From NCBI GenBank assembly GCA_009784935.1, contig WQXI01000015.1:1-47783 (forward strand): a stretch of 47,783 bases of DNA. Reading direction: 5' to 3'. The number at the start of each line of letters is the position of its first letter. Positions within the stretch are counted from its first letter, which is position 1. The translations under genes and the position numbers were made by a program. The notes under the pieces were generated by a model, which was not told the origin of the DNA, searched no databases, and worked only from the letters and a program-made list of their open reading frames with translations. This DNA is from Treponema sp. GTDB lineage: Bacteria; Spirochaetota; Spirochaetia; Treponematales; Breznakiellaceae. This document shows positions 28,694-35,893 of this stretch, piece by piece.

Positions 28694-28702
28694 TTTATTG
28701 CC

Positions 28703-28870
28703 TTATTTTTCGTTAAAATTAGGACAGGAATAGATAACCAGTTCCATCGGATCGTCTTCGCTGGAAAACCTGTTCAGCGTTTCTCTTAGAGTCTCCTGCA
28801 CTTGGCAGTTTCCCGTAAACGAGCAAAACGGGCACGCGCCGTTTCCCCGTGCATTCATTTCGACTTGCAT
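28703..28870 (-). CDS. Short cysteine protein (55 aa) upstream of prfA
   Basis: A small open frame that ordinary length cut-offs would miss. It reads MQVEMNARGNGACPFCSFTG, then NCQVQETLRETLNRFSSEDD, ending YSCPNFNEK. Cys13 and Cys16 (CPFC), Cys22 and Cys49 could bind a metal. The frame is open throughout, runs up to 9 bp before prfA, and has a good promoter placed right at its start, which supports it being a gene. The first ATG coincides with the expected transcription start, so it may be leaderless; Met5 is an alternative start. I know no family name. Confidence 0.6.
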   Translation of the reverse strand: MQVEMNARGNGACPFCSFTGNCQVQETLRETLNRFSSEDDPMELVIYSCPNFNEK

Positions 28871-28875
28871 GGTTT

Positions 28876-28904
28876 ACAATAGCAGAAATATAAGCTTAAA
28901 GCAA
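28876..28904 (-). promoter_or_regulatory. Promoter of the 55-aa gene-prfA-prmC-capA operon
   Basis: On the minus strand: TTGCTT (28904-28899), a 17-bp spacer, and TATTGT (28881-28876). The -10 ends 5 nt before the ATG at 28870, so the mRNA would start at or beside the start codon. Confidence 0.55.
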
Positions 28905-28910
28905 GGTACT

Positions 28911-28972
28911 GGGGTCCTGTCGGCTGGTCAAAAATACCATGCTGCGCATACTATTTTTACCACCGACACCCC
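28911..28972. repeat. 62-bp imperfect inverted repeat between divergent operons
   Basis: AAAAATA (28930-28936) pairs with TATTTTT (28952-28958), with ATGC/GCAT inside around TGC. Outside, GGGGT..GTCGG..TGGT (from 28911) pairs, with small bulges, with ACCACCGACACCCC (28959-28972). It lies between two promoters facing apart, so it is not placed to terminate either gene; it could be an operator or a dispersed palindromic element. Confidence 0.6.
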
Positions 28973-28989
28973 TCAAGTAATTTTTTGTA

Positions 28990-29018
28990 CTTACATTTAT
29001 GAATTTTCGTGATATAAT
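28990..29018 (+). promoter_or_regulatory. Promoter of the 29034 gene pair
   Basis: CTTACA at 28990-28995, 17-bp spacer, TATAAT at 29013-29018 preceded by TG at 29010-29011 (extended -10). Expected start near 29025, leaving a leader of about 10 nt that is mainly the SD GAGGGG (29025-29030). Confidence 0.65.
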
Positions 29019-29033
29019 ATAGAAGAGGGGAAA

Positions 29034-29426
29034 TTGGAAAAATTTAATCAAATTATTCTCGGTATTCAGGAATGGTTTAAGAGGCTTTCTGCCGAAAACA
29101 AACGGCGGCTGGCGCTTTTTTGCACAATTGTTTTCGCCTTACTCCTGACAATATCCGTACTAACATCTCTAAAAGGCTGTCCCGAAAAAGAAGATGACGG
29201 TATGCCCGAAAGACGAAATCTTATCTCCCCGATTCCGGCAGAAGAGCTTTTTCTGCCCGATGAACCAGACTATATTCCCGGAGTAATTCTTGAACGGGAA
29301 CAAAGAGAAGCCTGGACAAATAATGACGCAAATGAACATTGGCAGGATGTTCTGAGTCATGGAGAAGAGCAGTGGCGCGAAAAAATAGAAGCCGCTATAG
29401 ATGAATATTTGGAGCGTATCCCATGA
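29034..29426 (+). CDS. Single-helix membrane-anchored protein
   Basis: A 130-aa protein of unknown family starting at TTG 29034, 3 nt after GAGGGG. Residues ~26-46 (a stretch starting LALFCTIVFALLL) are one membrane helix; the N-terminus is amphipathic and basic, so the ~85-residue acidic C-terminal part should be periplasmic, ending in EEQWREKIEAAIDEYLERIP, a likely helix. It overlaps the lipoprotein gene by ATGA. The pair suggests an inner-membrane partner for the outer-membrane lipoprotein (inference). Confidence 0.7.
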   Translation: MEKFNQIILGIQEWFKRLSAENKRRLALFCTIVFALLLTISVLTSLKGCPEKEDDGMPERRNLISPIPAEELFLPDEPDYIPGVILEREQREAWTNNDANEHWQDVLSHGEEQWREKIEAAIDEYLERIP

Positions 29427-30919
29427 AAAATACAAGTTTAGTTTTTTTATTGGCATTTATTTTATTGGTGTTCTCATGTAATGCAACCCCTCATTCTTGG
29501 CATAACCCGTTGATTGTTCCTTCTAATACTGAAACAGCGCAAACAGCAGCAACGGCAGAAAAGACCGAAGAAAAAATAGAAATAACAGAAACAGAAGAAG
29601 CGCCTAGTATTATTGAAGAAATCGCAGAAACTCCGGAAACAACAGGAGAAATTGTTTTAAATATAATAGAGACAGAAGAAGTTATCGCTTTTGCTATTGC
29701 CGAAGCGCAAACTCCTGTCCCTGCGCCAACACCGGCTCCAACGCCAGTGCCGACACCGGCTCCAACCCCGGTACCTGCGCCTGTACCTACTCCTACGCCA
29801 ACACCGGCTCCAACGCCACCAGCGCCTACACCAACGCCTGCGCCCACTCCAGCTCCAACACTGCCGCCAGCTCCAGTCCCTGCGCCGGTACCTGCACCTG
29901 TACCAACGCCCGAACCAACTGCAGAAGAATCGTCTCCGCGCAGAATTACTCCGGATTTCCCGTCGGGACCTGCGCCTATGGTTGATTCGCTCACTCAGAT
30001 GGGCATGATTCCTACAGACAGCGAAATAATGTATTCGAGAATTGTACGCGCAACAGTGGGGCAGATATTAGAAATTCCATATAGAGGATCGGGCTGGGTT
30101 TATTTGGGCGAACTCGCTTCGCGCCGCGGCATTGTTTATAATTCGCGCCGCAATGACCCTGATGGACTAAGTTTTATTTTTACGCTGGAAGAAGCCGGAA
30201 CTTATGCATTAAAATTTTACCGTCAGGATTTTATTAGAGATTTTATTATAAATGATCATGTTCAGGTGATTGTCGGAGAAGCGCCGTCAAGCGGCGCGGC
30301 TTGGTTTGGTCCGCCGCAGGAACGAAGCAGAATTGTAGCACAGCCGCGCTGGCCGTCAGCAATGGAAGAAGCGCAAATACGAAGCGGAGCAAGACCAACT
30401 GGTGAACCTGTAGTTTCCGGCGCTCCTCCGCAAGCTGCAGCGTCTGCTCAAGCTGCAACACCTGCACCTGTTACATCAGCGCCAACTGCACCTGCGGCTG
30501 TGCCGGAAGCTGCTGTTACCGCCGCTGTGCCTCCTGCGCCGCCGTTACCGCCGCCGGTAATGACGAGTACGCCTGCGACGCCTTCTGTTGTGACAGCGCC
30601 GCCGGTTATAACTCCTCCTACAGAAGAAAGATTATCGCCTGATTCAGTAATGCAAAGAGCTCAGCAATTATTTGAGGCTGGCAATACAACATCGGCAATA
30701 GCGTTACTCGATCAATTTATGCTGGAATACCCCGGCGGCAGTGACGAAGCTTATTGGCTTTTAGGGCAGTTTTATGAAGCGAACACACCAAGCAGAAACA
30801 TACTTCTTTCTTTGGATTATTATAACCGTCTTGTAAACGAGTATCCGCAAAGCAGGCGGCTAACAGAAGCCCGAAGACGCATAGCATATCTGGAAAGGTT
30901 TTATATTAATATTCGCTGA
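29423..30919 (+). CDS. Lipoprotein with Pro-rich stalk and C-terminal TPR
   Basis: A 498-aa lipoprotein: signal peptide with lipobox VFSC, an acidic Thr/Glu stretch, then at about 92-165 a Pro-Ala-Thr-Val repeat (PTPAPTPVP and similar), which forms an extended stalk. About 170-300 is a globular beta-type region (GQILEIPYRGSGWVYLGE). A second Ala/Pro linker follows, then at about 405-498 tetratricopeptide-like helices (AQQLFEAGNTTSAIALLDQF) of the CpoB/BamD kind. It may span the periplasm, perhaps binding peptidoglycan or outer-membrane machinery; function not shown. Its last 19 bp overlap the convergent ABC-F gene. Confidence 0.8.
   Translation: MKNTSLVFLLAFILLVFSCNATPHSWHNPLIVPSNTETAQTAATAEKTEEKIEITETEEAPSIIEEIAETPETTGEIVLNIIETEEVIAFAIAEAQTPVPAPTPAPTPVPTPAPTPVPAPVPTPTPTPAPTPPAPTPTPAPTPAPTLPPAPVPAPVPAPVPTPEPTAEESSPRRITPDFPSGPAPMVDSLTQMGMIPTDSEIMYSRIVRATVGQILEIPYRGSGWVYLGELASRRGIVYNSRRNDPDGLSFIFTLEEAGTYALKFYRQDFIRDFIINDHVQVIVGEAPSSGAAWFGPPQERSRIVAQPRWPSAMEEAQIRSGARPTGEPVVSGAPPQAAASAQAATPAPVTSAPTAPAAVPEAAVTAAVPPAPPLPPPVMTSTPATPSVVTAPPVITPPTEERLSPDSVMQRAQQLFEAGNTTSAIALLDQFMLEYPGGSDEAYWLLGQFYEANTPSRNILLSLDYYNRLVNEYPQSRRLTEARRRIAYLERFYINIR
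29700..29930 (+). repeat. Degenerate CCNRCNCCN tandem tract encoding the Pro stalk
   Basis: About 230 bp of irregular 6- to 12-bp units, such as CCGGCTCCAACGCCAGT, that encode alternating Pro with Thr, Ala or Val. Such DNA easily changes length by multiples of three, so the stalk length may vary between strains. Confidence 0.75.
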
Positions 30920-32544
30920 GAATACGCTTTGCTTCTAAGTTCTTTTACATTCTGGTCTTTTAAGTAATCGTCAAAGGGCATCATTCGGTCTATACAGCGA
31001 TCTCCCGTTTTTTCTTGGGGTAAGATTTCGATGATTCGGTTTGCGATAGAATTAATAAACTCGTGATCGTGCGAATTAAATAGAATCACTCCGGGAAAGG
31101 CTGTAAGTCCGTCATTAAGAGCAGTTATTGCTTCGAGGTCAAGATGATTTGTCGGCTCATCAAGGATTAAAACATTTGCGCTGCAGAGCATCATTTTAGA
31201 AAGCATGCAGCGGACTTTTTCGCCGCCGCTAAGCACGTTTACTGGTTTAAGCGCTTCTTCGCCGGAGAAAAGCATGCGGCCAAGAAAACTTCGTACATAG
31301 GTTTCATCCTGATCGGGCGAATATTGCCTAAGCCAGTCAGTTATCGATAGATCAGAATCAAAATATGCGGAGTTTTCTTTTGGAAAATACGAAAAAGACG
31401 TAGTCTGTCCCCAATAGTAATCTCCGCTTTCTGCTTGTTTTTCGCCTGCTATAATATCAAAAAAGGCAGATTTTGAAGTATGTTCGAGTCCTACAAAAGC
31501 AATCTTATCGCCTTTGTTTACAGTTAAAGAAAAATCTTTTAATAAAGCAGTACCTTCGAATGAATAATTTATTTTTTCTGCTCTTAAAACATTATTGCCT
31601 ATTTCGCGTTCGGGCTTAAAACCGACATACGGAAACTTACGGCTTGTTACGGGAACATTGTCAAGATCAAGTTTTTCCAGTACTTTTTTTCTGCTTGTCG
31701 CCTGACGCGCCTTGCTTGCGTTAGACGAAAACCTCTGTATAAAATCTTTTAATTCTTTTGCTTTTTCTTCACGTTTTTTTAACTGGTCTTTTGCCTGCCG
31801 CTGTAATATCTGGCTCATCTGATACCAGAAATCATAGTTGCCGGAATACGGAGATATTCTGCCAAAGTCGATGTCGCATACATTTGTACAGACTGCGTTT
31901 AAAAAGTGGCGGTCGTGTGATACGACAATTACCGTATTAGGAAAATCAATTAAAAACTCCTCAAGCCATGAGATGGATTCCAGATCCAAGCCATTGGTTG
32001 GTTCGTCCATAAGCAGAATATCGGGATTGCCAAAGAGAGCCTGCGCTAAAAGCACGCGTACTTTTTTTGATTCATCAAGTTCTGCCATTAATCGGCTGTG
32101 ATCATCTTCGTCTAGACCAAGACCGGAAAGAAGCTGGCTTGCCTGCGCTTCGGCTTCCCATCCTCCAAGATCTGCAAAATCTGCTTCCAGTTCGCTTGCT
32201 CTAAGACCGTCTTCTTCTGAAAAATCTTCTTTTGCATAAATTGCTTCGCGTTCTTTAAAAACTTTGTAAAGTTTTTGGTATCCCATAATTACGGTTTCTA
32301 AAGCAGGGTATTTTTCATATGCAAAGTGATCCTGCTTTAAGACAGCCATACGTTGATTTTTTGCAATTGAGATTTCTCCCTTGTCGTGTTCGATCTCGCC
32401 GGAAAGTATTTTTAGAAAAGTTGATTTACCCGCTCCGTTTGCGCCGATTATTCCGTAGCAGTTTCCGGGAGTGAATTTTAAATTAACGTCTTTAAAAAGA
32501 GTGCGCTCTCCAAAGACAAGGCTTACATCTGTAACGGTGATCAT
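30901..32544 (-). CDS. ABC-F ATPase (YbiT-like) with altered second Walker A
   Basis: Soluble ATPase of the ribosome-binding ABC-F type, 547 aa, no membrane helices. Domain 1: Walker A GANGAGKS (34-41), Walker B LLMDEPTNGLD, switch SHDRHF; its signature is degenerate (ELDESKKVRVLLAQ), as in YbiT. The arm/linker QRFSSNASKARQATSRKK lies at about 270-287. Domain 2: signature LSGGE (438-442), LILDEPTNHLD and NSHDHEF, but the P-loop is GLEHTSKS (352-359), with Ser in place of the Gly before Lys. The second site may bind nucleotide differently. It overlaps the helicase gene by 4 nt. Confidence 0.9.
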   Translation of the reverse strand: MITVTDVSLVFGERTLFKDVNLKFTPGNCYGIIGANGAGKSTFLKILSGEIEHDKGEISIAKNQRMAVLKQDHFAYEKYPALETVIMGYQKLYKVFKEREAIYAKEDFSEEDGLRASELEADFADLGGWEAEAQASQLLSGLGLDEDDHSRLMAELDESKKVRVLLAQALFGNPDILLMDEPTNGLDLESISWLEEFLIDFPNTVIVVSHDRHFLNAVCTNVCDIDFGRISPYSGNYDFWYQMSQILQRQAKDQLKKREEKAKELKDFIQRFSSNASKARQATSRKKVLEKLDLDNVPVTSRKFPYVGFKPEREIGNNVLRAEKINYSFEGTALLKDFSLTVNKGDKIAFVGLEHTSKSAFFDIIAGEKQAESGDYYWGQTTSFSYFPKENSAYFDSDLSITDWLRQYSPDQDETYVRSFLGRMLFSGEEALKPVNVLSGGEKVRCMLSKMMLCSANVLILDEPTNHLDLEAITALNDGLTAFPGVILFNSHDHEFINSIANRIIEILPQEKTGDRCIDRMMPFDDYLKDQNVKELRSKAYSQRILI

Positions 32545-34106
32545 TTTTTATTTTCCTTTTTTTTAAATATTCCAGCAAGTTTAGATAAAAACCCTTTCTT
32601 AGAAGAAGAATTAGAAACCACGGAGGGACACGGAGGTTTTGAAACAGAGCTTTTACCTTCTCCGTGAAACTCTGTGGTTAAATTCTTTTTTGCAGGTGCT
32701 CCTGCATATTTTTTCTTGTAATGCGCCATGCGTTCTTCCATGGAAAGCTGCGAGAGATTAGTGTTTTGCGTTCTTGGCGTTTTGGCGTCTTGGCGAGAGG
32801 TCTTCTTAGAAAATTCTCTTTCTCCTCTCTGTGACCTCTGCGCCCCTGTGCCTCTGTGTGATGCCTTCCCTTTAAATTCTCTCTTCGCTTTATCATCTCT
32901 TTTTCCGCGATCTTCATATCTATCAGTCTGTATCCGCATGCCTGCGCTTTTGTCTTGCGCATAATGTTCTTCCATCGCTATTTCCGAAGGAATTTTTTTG
33001 CCAATGTAGCGTTCGATTGCAGGCAGCTCGTAAACATCGTGTTCGCTTGAGAGAGTAAAGGCTTTCCCTGTTTTTCCCGCGCGCGCTGTTCTTCCGATTC
33101 TGTGAACATAATTTTCGGCTTCTGTCGGCACATCGTAATTTATAACCATCGAAAGACTTTCTATATCAAGACCGCGCGCCGCAACATCCGTTGCGACAAG
33201 CATTTTAATTTTTCCGGATTTTACGTTTTCAATTACTTTTAGACGTTTTACCTGCGGTAAATCGCCGATTATAAATTCGCAGGTGTAGCCGTTCATCTTT
33301 AGCCGTTTTGCGACAATTTCTGTGTGCTTCTTTGTATTACAAAAAATAATCGCGCTTTGCGGCTGTTCTTTCTGCAGTATACCCAAAAGCAGCGGCATTT
33401 TATCTTCTGACGGAACATGGTAAAGTATCTGTGTAATTTCTTCGACCGTTACTACTTCTGGTTCTATTTCGATCTCATGCGGCGATTTTGTATATTCCCA
33501 AGCAAGATTTTTTACCCATGCATTCAATGTCGCGCTGAACAACATTGTTTGTCTGCGGTCTGCAGGCGGAACTACTTTGATAAGTTTTCGCAAATCGGGA
33601 TAAAATCCCATATCAAACATACGGTCGGCTTCGTCAAGAACCAAAAACGAAATTTCCATCAGGTTCATTTTGCCGGATTTATTAAGGTCGAGAACCCGTC
33701 CCGGTGTCCCTACAAGTATTTGTACATTATCGCGCAGAAGTTTTTCCTGCTGAGCATAACCGACCCCGCCGTAAAAAGCGCCTGTTTTAAAAGGCAGGTA
33801 TTTGCCGAGCATTTTAGCCTCTTCTTCGATCTGAACGGCAAGCTCTCTTGTGGGAGCCATAATTATTGCTTTGCGCTTAAACAATGCTTCTTCTGTCAGC
33901 ATTCTTTGAAAAATTACGATTAAAAAAGCGGCGGTTTTTCCTGTGCCTGTCTGGGATTGAACATATAAATCTTGTTTTGAATTGCTGTTTTGGCTGCCAA
34001 AGGCATGGGAGAGTACCTGTTCCTGAACAGGCATGCATTCTATATATCCGGCTTCTGATATGCCTCTTTGTAAATCGGAATGCAGGTTAAAGTCTGTAAA
34101 TTTCAT
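32541..34106 (-). CDS. DEAD-box RNA helicase with repeat-laden tail
   Basis: ATP-dependent RNA helicase of the RhlB/RhlE type, 521 aa. Q motif region CMPVQEQV, Walker A SQTGTGKT (51-58), PTREL (85-89), DEAD (158-161), SAT (191-193) and HRIGRTARAG (335-344) are all intact. From ~390 the tail is basic and disordered. It holds three repeat-derived pieces: HRGTGAQRSQRGERE (CACAGAG type), SRQDAKTPRTQN (CGCCAAGA type) and, near 475-500, a segment coded by a 65-bp inverted element. It couples to the ABC-F gene by ATGA, so both may act on ribosomes. Confidence 0.93.
   Translation of the reverse strand: MKFTDFNLHSDLQRGISEAGYIECMPVQEQVLSHAFGSQNSNSKQDLYVQSQTGTGKTAAFLIVIFQRMLTEEALFKRKAIIMAPTRELAVQIEEEAKMLGKYLPFKTGAFYGGVGYAQQEKLLRDNVQILVGTPGRVLDLNKSGKMNLMEISFLVLDEADRMFDMGFYPDLRKLIKVVPPADRRQTMLFSATLNAWVKNLAWEYTKSPHEIEIEPEVVTVEEITQILYHVPSEDKMPLLLGILQKEQPQSAIIFCNTKKHTEIVAKRLKMNGYTCEFIIGDLPQVKRLKVIENVKSGKIKMLVATDVAARGLDIESLSMVINYDVPTEAENYVHRIGRTARAGKTGKAFTLSSEHDVYELPAIERYIGKKIPSEIAMEEHYAQDKSAGMRIQTDRYEDRGKRDDKAKREFKGKASHRGTGAQRSQRGEREFSKKTSRQDAKTPRTQNTNLSQLSMEERMAHYKKKYAGAPAKKNLTTEFHGEGKSSVSKPPCPSVVSNSSSKKGFLSKLAGIFKKKENKK
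32616..32680. repeat. 65-bp inverted element (ACCAC...GTGGT ends) inside the DEAD-box gene
   Basis: Left end AAACCACGGAGGGACACGGAGG (32616-32637, quoted in two blocks: AAACCACGGAGG, then GACACGGAGG) and right end CTTCTCCGTGAAACTC plus TGTGGTTAA (to about 32681) are imperfect inverted copies. The right half recurs in reverse in the intergenic element at 35894-35994, where ACCTTCTCCGTGAAACTC is the shared core. It encodes residues ~476-498 of the helicase tail without a stop. Confidence 0.7.
32771..32797 (-). repeat. CGCCAAGA-type repeat tract inside the DEAD-box gene
   Basis: On the plus strand TTCTTGGCGTTTTGGCGTC, then TTGGCGAG; on the coding strand CGCCAAGACGCCAAAACGCC followed by AAGAA. 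Three ~9- to 10-bp units coding for SRQDAKTPRT. Similar CGCCAAGACGCC units are familiar to me from unrelated bacterial genomes, but I cannot run the search. Confidence 0.7.
32819..32866 (-). repeat. CACAGAG repeat tract inside the DEAD-box gene
   Basis: On the coding strand: CACACAGAGGCACAGGGGCG, then CAGAGGTCACAGAGAGGAG. It encodes SHRGTGAQRSQRGERE, a different reading frame from the related tract in prmC. Confidence 0.75.
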
Positions 34107-34132
34107 AATCGCTGCCTTTATTTTAGCGATTT

Positions 34133-34161
34133 TTGAAGGTTTTGAGAAGGGATCCTAAGAA
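34133..34161 (+). promoter_or_regulatory. Possible promoter for the structured RNA at 34185-34330
   Basis: TTGAAG at 34133-34138, 17-bp spacer, TAAGAA at 34156-34161. Only a moderate match to consensus, but correctly spaced and 27 bp into the gap beside the divergent helicase gene. Confidence 0.35.
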
Positions 34162-34184
34162 GGCAAAAAATACGCAAAGTCTAG

Positions 34185-34330
34185 GAGTTTTTACAAAAAG
34201 GCGGGCTTTTAGCCCTAAAGTCCCCCGCAATAAAAGCCGATAATGTTATTACCGGGAGGGTATCCTCTCACAATCAGACGGTGTGCATAGGGCCAAAAGC
34301 CCTGACGTCCAGGCACATCGTCTTTTTTTT
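34185..34330 (+). ncRNA. Structured RNA candidate ending in an intrinsic terminator
   Basis: From about 34185 the plus strand can fold into several helices: GGGC/GCCC at 34203-34216, and CCCG-c-AATAA with TTATT-ac-CGGG at about 34226-34257. The final one is a ten-pair closing stem GACGGTGTGC (34277-34286) with GCACATCGTC (34314-34323), holding an inner GGGCCAAAAGCCC hairpin, and it runs straight into a T run up to 34330. That is an intrinsic terminator. No ORF fits and I recognise no Rfam class. A small RNA of about 145-170 nt is the simplest reading; boundaries are approximate. Confidence 0.45.
34277..34330 (+). terminator. Intrinsic terminator with branched stem
   Basis: GACGGTGTGC pairs with GCACATCGTC (one G-T pair) around a nested GGGC-CAAAA-GCCC hairpin, followed by T9 (34322-34330). 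Strong on the plus strand. No protein gene ends just before it, which points to a non-coding transcript upstream. Confidence 0.7.
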
Positions 34331-34331
34331 G

Positions 34332-34515
34332 TGCCAATGTATGCCTAAATTACCACGAATTCCTAAGAGCCATGCTGCTGTCCAAAAAAACTCTGGAGAA
34401 TCCACTTACGGAGCCTCTCACTTTGCTCGGTCTCCTCCGGTGGAGAACTCCAGAAATGTTTTTTTGATCAGCCCCCGTCTCTTAGGTTTAGCTATGTTTA
34501 CAGCATACATTGGCA
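34332..34515. repeat. 184-bp imperfect inverted repeat, 6S-RNA-like or MITE-like
   Basis: Ends are perfect 13-bp inverted copies: TGCCAATGTATGC (34332-34344) and GCATACATTGGCA (34503-34515). Inward: CCTAAGAG (34362-34369) with CTCTTAGG (34479-34486); an open region of 14 and 13 nt; then AAAAAAAC with GTTTTTTT (34384-34391 / 34458-34465), CTGGAG with CTCCAG, CCAC with GTGG and CGGAG with CTCCG. The loop holds TTTGCTCGGTCTC. One rod of ~184 nt with a central bubble is the 6S RNA plan, but no flanking promoter or terminator is clear. A MITE is the alternative, though I see no target duplication. Confidence 0.5.
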
Positions 34516-34537
34516 TAATTGGCTGGTGGTTTTGATA

Positions 34538-34574
34538 CCCTTCGACGCTTCGACATGCTCAGCGTCCCAAGCTC
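34538..34574. repeat. CTTCGACATGCTCAGC-type palindromic repeat
   Basis: GACGCT (34544-34549) and AGCGTC (34561-34566) are inverted copies around TCGACATGCTC, inside CCCTTCGACGCTTCGACATG and CTCAGCGTCCCAAGCTC. This resembles a widespread short palindromic repeat built on CTTCGAC..GCTCAG. One copy is seen here. Confidence 0.5.
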
Positions 34575-34681
34575 GGAGGCGGATTCTTACAGAGTTTTTC
34601 TGGGCGGCTGTTTACCTTGCCTTCGTATTGGAAGTAACACTTTTAGGCACACATTGTTGTAAATTTAGTTAAATTTCATTA

Positions 34682-34710
34682 TTGACAGGCTGTTGTTTGT
34701 AGGGTATCAT
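34682..34710 (+). promoter_or_regulatory. Promoter of the MalK/MsmK-type ATPase gene
   Basis: Perfect TTGACA (34682-34687), 17-bp spacer, TATCAT (34705-34710). Expected start near 34717, with GGGAGG at 34732-34737 and ATG at 34745. The best promoter in the window. Confidence 0.8.
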
Positions 34711-34744
34711 GAACCCATAAAATAACCCTATGGGAGGCCAGCAG

Positions 34745-35854
34745 ATGGCAAAAGTTGAGATTAAAAGCGTATCTAAGGTGTATGACGGCGGCGTTCGCGC
34801 AGTAGACAATGCCAACATCACAGTCGAGGACAAAGAATTTGTCGTATTAGTAGGACCTTCGGGCTGCGGTAAATCTACCACACTCAGAATGGTTGCGGGT
34901 CTTGAGGACATCACCGAAGGTGAACTCCTTATTGACGGCGAAAAAATGAACGATGTTCCGCCGAAAGACAGGAATATCGCGATGGTTTTCCAGAACTACG
35001 CCCTTTATCCCCATATGTCAGTTTACGAAAACATGGCATTCGGTCTTAGGATTAAAAAAGTACCTAAAGCAGAAATTGACAAGCGTGTTAACGAAGCTGC
35101 CCGTACTCTTGATATCGAAAAATTTCTGGATCGCAAACCAAAAGCTCTTTCTGGCGGTCAGAGACAGCGTGTAGCGGTAGGCCGCGCAATTGTTCGTAAC
35201 CCAAAAGTATTCCTTTTTGACGAACCTCTCTCCAACCTTGACGCTAAATTACGCGTACAGATGAGAAAAGAACTTTCGGAATTGCACCTTAAATTGAATG
35301 CAACAATGATTTATGTTACTCACGATCAGGTAGAAGCTATGACAATGGCTGACAGATTCGTTGTTATGAAAGACGGTAAAGTTCAGCAGATCGGTTCACC
35401 TTTATTCCTCTACAACCACCCGGTAAACAAGTTCGTAGCCGGCTTTATCGGATCACCTCCGATGAACTTCCTTACTGTAAGAGTAAGAGACGAAGGCGGC
35501 GGAATAATGCTGGAAGAAGGTTCATTCAAGATTAAGGCTGATTCTTCGCATAACGAATACCTTAAACCATATGTCGGCAAAGAAGTTTCTTTTGGTATAC
35601 GTCCGGAAGATTTGATTTTTACCGACAAAAAAGGCGCAGACAACAGCATTACAGTAAATGTAACTGTAGTTGAACCTTTGGGCGCAGATATTCATCTCTG
35701 GCTGACAACAAAAACACAGCCGTTAATTGCGCGCAGTGAACCAAGTCATGTATTTAAAGTTGGAGACGAAGTATTCTTTATTCCAAAAATGGAAAAAGCG
35801 CGCTATTTCGACAAAGAAACCGAACTGGCGATTATTCCGTCACCGGATCTATAG
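34745..35854 (+). CDS. Sugar ABC transporter ATPase (MalK/MsmK/UgpC type), stand-alone
   Basis: Energising subunit for sugar importers, 369 aa. ATG 34745 is chosen over an in-frame ATG at 34730 because GGGAGG (34732-34737) lies between them. Walker A GPSGCGKST (37-45), Q-loop FQNYALYPHMS, signature LSGGQRQRVAVGRA (~134), Walker B FLFDEPLSNLDAK and switch THDQVEA; the TOBE/regulatory domain follows from ~240 (GIRPEDLIF). No permease or binding protein gene is near and it has its own promoter, so it probably serves several transporters, as MsmK does in Gram-positives (inference). Confidence 0.93.
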   Translation: MAKVEIKSVSKVYDGGVRAVDNANITVEDKEFVVLVGPSGCGKSTTLRMVAGLEDITEGELLIDGEKMNDVPPKDRNIAMVFQNYALYPHMSVYENMAFGLRIKKVPKAEIDKRVNEAARTLDIEKFLDRKPKALSGGQRQRVAVGRAIVRNPKVFLFDEPLSNLDAKLRVQMRKELSELHLKLNATMIYVTHDQVEAMTMADRFVVMKDGKVQQIGSPLFLYNHPVNKFVAGFIGSPPMNFLTVRVRDEGGGIMLEEGSFKIKADSSHNEYLKPYVGKEVSFGIRPEDLIFTDKKGADNSITVNVTVVEPLGADIHLWLTTKTQPLIARSEPSHVFKVGDEVFFIPKMEKARYFDKETELAIIPSPDL

Positions 35855-35893
35855 AATACAATCCTTAGTGTAAGCGTGGATTAAGTAAGAGTT

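Noticed and set aside
29491-29994. Minus-strand frame of 167 aa made of Gly-Ala-Gly-Val repeats
   Set aside because: It is the mirror image of the Pro-rich stalk of the plus-strand lipoprotein gene and has no start context.
34185-34330. SRP RNA, tmRNA or RNase P RNA identity for the structured RNA
   Set aside because: None of their conserved core sequences (GGAAGGAAGC-type loop, tag frame, GAGGAAAGTCC) is present.
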